Shown here in pieces: positions 5,783 through 8,057 of a stretch of DNA of 8,057 nt. This DNA comes from an uncultured Actinomyces sp. (GTDB lineage Bacteria; Actinomycetota; Actinomycetes; Actinomycetales; Actinomycetaceae): assembly GCA_938040725.1 (NCBI GenBank), contig CALHZX010000025.1, positions 1 through 8,057 on the forward strand. The letters are read 5' to 3'. The notes beneath the pieces are model-generated. The model had not been told where the DNA came from and made no database searches. It saw only the letters and a program-made list of their open reading frames with translations. A program made the position numbers and the translations under genes. Numbering within the stretch: the first letter of the stretch is position 1; the number at the start of each line of letters is the position of its first letter.

Positions 5783-7387
5783 ATGAGCACCGACCCCCGC
5801 GCCGCCATCACTGCCGCCATCACCGCGCTCGGCATTGAATTCGGCTCGACCCGCATCAAGGCCGTCCTCATCGGCCCCGACCACGAGGTGCTCGCCACCG
5901 GTGGCCACGGGTGGGAGAATCACCTGGAGGGCGGCCTGTGGTCCTACACCCTTGACGAGGTCGTCGCCGGTTTGCAGAGCGCTTACGCCTCCTTGGTCGC
6001 CGACGTGCGCGAGCGCTACGACGTCACCCCCACGTCCTACGGGTCGATCGGCATCTCGGGCATGATGCACGGCTACCTCGCTTTCGACGCTGAGGGTAAT
6101 CTCCTCGCGCCCTTCCGAACCTGGCGCAACACGAACACGGGCCGCGCGGCCGATGAACTGACGCGCCTCCTCGGCTTCAATATCCCCCTACGCTGGTCGA
6201 TCGCCCACCTGCACCAGGCCGTCCTCGACGCCGAGGAGCACGCGCCGCGCGTCGCCCGCCTGACGACCTTGGCCGGATGGGTCCACCACCAGCTGACGGG
6301 CCGACACGTCCTGGGTGTTGGCGATGCCTCGGGCATGTTCCCGATTGATTCGACGACGGGCACGTACGTCGAGTCCTACCTCGATCAGTACGAGGCCCTG
6401 GTGGCGACGCGGATCCCGTGGCGCCTGCGCGACGTGCTCCCGACCGTGCTGAGCGCGGGCGAGGACGCGGGCACGCTCACCGCCGACGGTGCGACGCTCA
6501 TTGACCCGACCGGCACTCTCCAGCCCGGGGTCGCGATGTGTCCGCCCGAGGGCGACGCGGGTACCGGCATGATCGCGACGAACGCGATCGCGCAGCGGAC
6601 GGGCAATATCTCGTGCGGCACCTCGGTCTTCCTCATGGCGGTCCTCGAGCGCTCCCTCGCGCAGCTGCACACCGAGATCGACATGGTGACGACGCCCGAC
6701 GGCTCGCCCGTCGCGATGGTTCACTCGAACAACGGTGCGTCCGAGATTGACGCGTGGGTCGCATGGTTCGCGGACTTCGCGCGCCTCATGGGTGCCGACG
6801 TGAGTGTCCCCGCGATTTACGACGCGCTCTATGCCCACGCACTCACGGGCGAGGCCGACGCGGGCGGCGTCATCGCGTACAACACCCTGTCGGCCGAGCC
6901 CCTTGTCGGCCAGGAGGCCGCGCAGCCGGTGTTCACGCACACCGCCGACGCGCGCGTGAGCCTGGCGAACGCGGTGCGCGCCCAGCTCATGAGCATTTTC
7001 GCGGCCGTGCGCATCGGTGTCGACATCCTCCGAGAGGAGGGGGTGCGCCTCGACTCGCTGTTCGCGCACGGCGGCCTCTTCAAGACGCCGGGCGTCGCCC
7101 AGCAGATCCTCGCGGACTCGCTGAATATCCCCGTGTCCGTGGGTGACACCGCGGGCGAGGGCGGCGCGTGGGGTATCGCGGTTCTCGCGCGCTACCGTGC
7201 GGTTCTCGCGGGGGGCGAGGCTGGCCTCGCGCTGCCGGACTATCTTTCCGAGCGGGCCTTCGCGGGTGCCTCGGTCTCGACTCTGGAACCTACTCCCGAG
7301 GGCGTGGCCGGGTACGAGCGTTTCCTCGACGCCTATCGCGCGGCCCTGCCAGGCGTGGAGGTCATAGCCCGGGGCTCCGCCCGCTGA
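5783..7387 (+). CDS. FGGY-family carbohydrate kinase (ribulokinase/xylulokinase-like)
   Basis: This 534-residue cytoplasmic kinase phosphorylates a sugar or polyol with ATP. The start is ATG 5783, preceded by AAGGAG (5772-5777) at ideal spacing; the frame stays open upstream, but other starts lack a ribosome site. The first phosphate loop is GIEFGSTRIKAVLI (17-30), with Glu where most FGGY kinases have Asp. MMHGYLAFD (94-102) is the sugar-contact segment, D258 in PEGDAGTG is the likely catalytic base, GNISCGTS (274-281) is the second phosphate loop, and AHGGLFKTP (428-436) is the adenosine region. Length and motifs recall the araB-type ribulokinases of lactobacilli (about 533 residues, from memory) more than E. 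coli XylB. No arabinose isomerase or epimerase gene is adjacent, so the substrate (L-ribulose or D-xylulose) stays open. It is monocistronic, with its own promoter and a hairpin at the stop codon. Confidence 0.87.
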   Translation: MSTDPRAAITAAITALGIEFGSTRIKAVLIGPDHEVLATGGHGWENHLEGGLWSYTLDEVVAGLQSAYASLVADVRERYDVTPTSYGSIGISGMMHGYLAFDAEGNLLAPFRTWRNTNTGRAADELTRLLGFNIPLRWSIAHLHQAVLDAEEHAPRVARLTTLAGWVHHQLTGRHVLGVGDASGMFPIDSTTGTYVESYLDQYEALVATRIPWRLRDVLPTVLSAGEDAGTLTADGATLIDPTGTLQPGVAMCPPEGDAGTGMIATNAIAQRTGNISCGTSVFLMAVLERSLAQLHTEIDMVTTPDGSPVAMVHSNNGASEIDAWVAWFADFARLMGADVSVPAIYDALYAHALTGEADAGGVIAYNTLSAEPLVGQEAAQPVFTHTADARVSLANAVRAQLMSIFAAVRIGVDILREEGVRLDSLFAHGGLFKTPGVAQQILADSLNIPVSVGDTAGEGGAWGIAVLARYRAVLAGGEAGLALPDYLSERAFAGASVSTLEPTPEGVAGYERFLDAYRAALPGVEVIARGSAR

Positions 7388-7438
7388 CGAGGCACGGGCT
7401 GGGGTGAGGGGACCGGCTCGCCCAGCCCCGACCTCGTC
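7386..7438 (+). terminator. Long composite hairpin at the kinase stop codon (putative terminator)
   Basis: GACGAGG (7386-7392) pairs with CCTCGTC (7432-7438). Inside it, after a symmetric 3x3 internal loop, GGGCTGGG (7396-7403) pairs with CCCAGCCC (7421-7428), leaving a 17-base loop. The outer stem begins within the kinase TGA. No T-tract follows, as is common for terminators in GC-rich actinobacteria. It lies 30 bases before the next gene, so it probably insulates that gene from kinase transcription. Confidence 0.6.
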
Positions 7439-7455
7439 CATTGGGCGAAACCCGG

Positions 7456-7469
7456 TACGATGACTCCCA
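7456..7469 (+). promoter_or_regulatory. -10 element for a leaderless transcript of the DUF5926-like gene
   Basis: TACGAT (7456-7461) fits the actinobacterial -10 pattern TANNNT and ends seven bases before the A of the ATG at 7469, which is the expected transcription start distance. No Shine-Dalgarno sequence precedes the ATG. Together these suggest the mRNA begins at the start codon. A matching -35 is not evident; the hairpin occupies part of that region. Confidence 0.5.
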
Positions 7470-8057
7470 TGGGTAAAGCTAGCCGCCGCAAGAAGGTCAC
7501 CGATCCCGCCAAGCTCAAGGCGTATCGCCCGCCGATCCCCTTCGTCGCGCGCCCCTACGAGGGTCTGCCGAAGGAGATCGAGCTGGTCGCCATGCGTGAG
7601 CTCATCCCGGCGGCCACGCTGACCGCACGCACCGACGCCGACCATGGCGCCGTCGAATTCGACTTCGTCACTCTCCTGCCCGAGGGCCACCCTGCGATGG
7701 TGCGCCCCGACGGCCGCATCCTCGTTGCGCTGCAGACCCGCTCAAACTCCGCGGACCTCAGCCACGACGCGGGTGCCGCGCTGCTCGCGGCCATCGCCGC
7801 GAAGGAAGCGGGCGACGAGGGCGTCATCTCGATCGACGTGCGCGAGCCCTCCGAGCGCCTCCAGGACATCGTCGACGCAGACAGCTTCACGGACATGAAG
7901 CTCGAGGAGGACTTCTCCTTCTGGTTCGACCCGGCCGAGGAGATCGACGAGTCGACGCGTCGCGCCCTGGAGCAAAACCGCGACGAGATCATCCCGACCG
8001 AGCCCGTGCCCGGAGTCCCCGGCGCCTACTGGTGCGAGATGAACCGCAACTTCGTGC
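7469..8057 (+). CDS. DUF5926-like protein, N-terminal part (runs off window)
   Basis: An ATG at 7469 opens a frame that stays open to the window end (196 codons seen, no stop). The protein begins with a basic MGKASRRKKV tail, then PFVARPYEGLPKEIELVAMRELIPAAT, which matches my memory of the start of actinobacterial DUF5926 proteins (small basic tail, GLP-E--WVALRELVPAAT motif). Next come a VEFDFVTLLPEGHPAMVRPDGR segment and a predominantly acidic alpha/beta region with no membrane segments. Function is unknown; some members were historically annotated as SecA- or topoisomerase-like without support that I know of. Codon use is strongly GC-rich and host-like. It appears to be transcribed from its own promoter as a leaderless message. 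From memory, genes of this family often lie near serS and pheA in actinobacteria, which would make the intervening genes an insertion. Confidence 0.7.
   Translation, partial: MGKASRRKKVTDPAKLKAYRPPIPFVARPYEGLPKEIELVAMRELIPAATLTARTDADHGAVEFDFVTLLPEGHPAMVRPDGRILVALQTRSNSADLSHDAGAALLAAIAAKEAGDEGVISIDVREPSERLQDIVDADSFTDMKLEEDFSFWFDPAEEIDESTRRALEQNRDEIIPTEPVPGVPGAYWCEMNRNFV

Noticed and set aside
6188..7690. Long open frame of 500 codons on the - strand
   Set aside because: It lies antisense to the FGGY kinase and the DUF5926-like start, is rich in Arg, Gly and His as expected of an antisense shadow in GC-rich DNA, and has no recognisable motif.
1..8057. CRISPR arrays, tRNA or rRNA genes, transposases
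   Set aside because: I saw no regularly spaced repeats, no cloverleaf with a TTCRA loop in context, and no transposase or integrase motifs in any frame.

Overview
The window comes from a GC-rich actinobacterium. Codon use is strongly G/C at third positions, leader regions are short or absent, and the flanking genes (seryl-tRNA synthetase, a Cof-type HAD phosphatase, a DUF5926-like protein) are typical of that phylum. The style best fits Actinomycetaceae (Actinomyces/Schaalia), but this placement is inference and no database was consulted.

Left flank (1-1165, + strand): the 3' end of serS, then a HAD-IIB phosphatase that starts inside the serS stop codon (ATGA overlap). Right flank (7469 to the end, + strand): the start of a DUF5926-like gene, apparently transcribed as a leaderless mRNA. 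These flanks look like stable chromosome.

Between them lies a mosaic accessory block (about 1166-7468). On the - strand is a two-gene RloA/RloB cassette: an OLD-like AAA ATPase plus a small protein with Toprim-like motifs. It is a likely phage-defence pair, with GC near 58-60 percent in sampled lines against about 70 percent in the flanks. Upstream of it on the same strand is an alpha/beta hydrolase, divergent from a TetR-family regulator (+). A RelB/RelE-type toxin-antitoxin pair follows on the - strand with a palindromic operator. The block ends with an FGGY sugar kinase (+) that has its own promoter, operator-like palindromes and a long composite hairpin at its 3' end.

Gene logic: TetR probably controls the divergent hydrolase. 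A related TACCG-NN-CGRTA palindrome also lies just downstream of the predicted kinase start point, so the same or a similar regulator could act there. RloA/RloB and the toxin-antitoxin pair form a small defence/stability set. Two tail-to-tail junctions with a single base between stop codons (1166 and 5038) leave no room for ordinary intergenic terminators. I found no tRNA, rRNA, CRISPR array, transposase or integrase.
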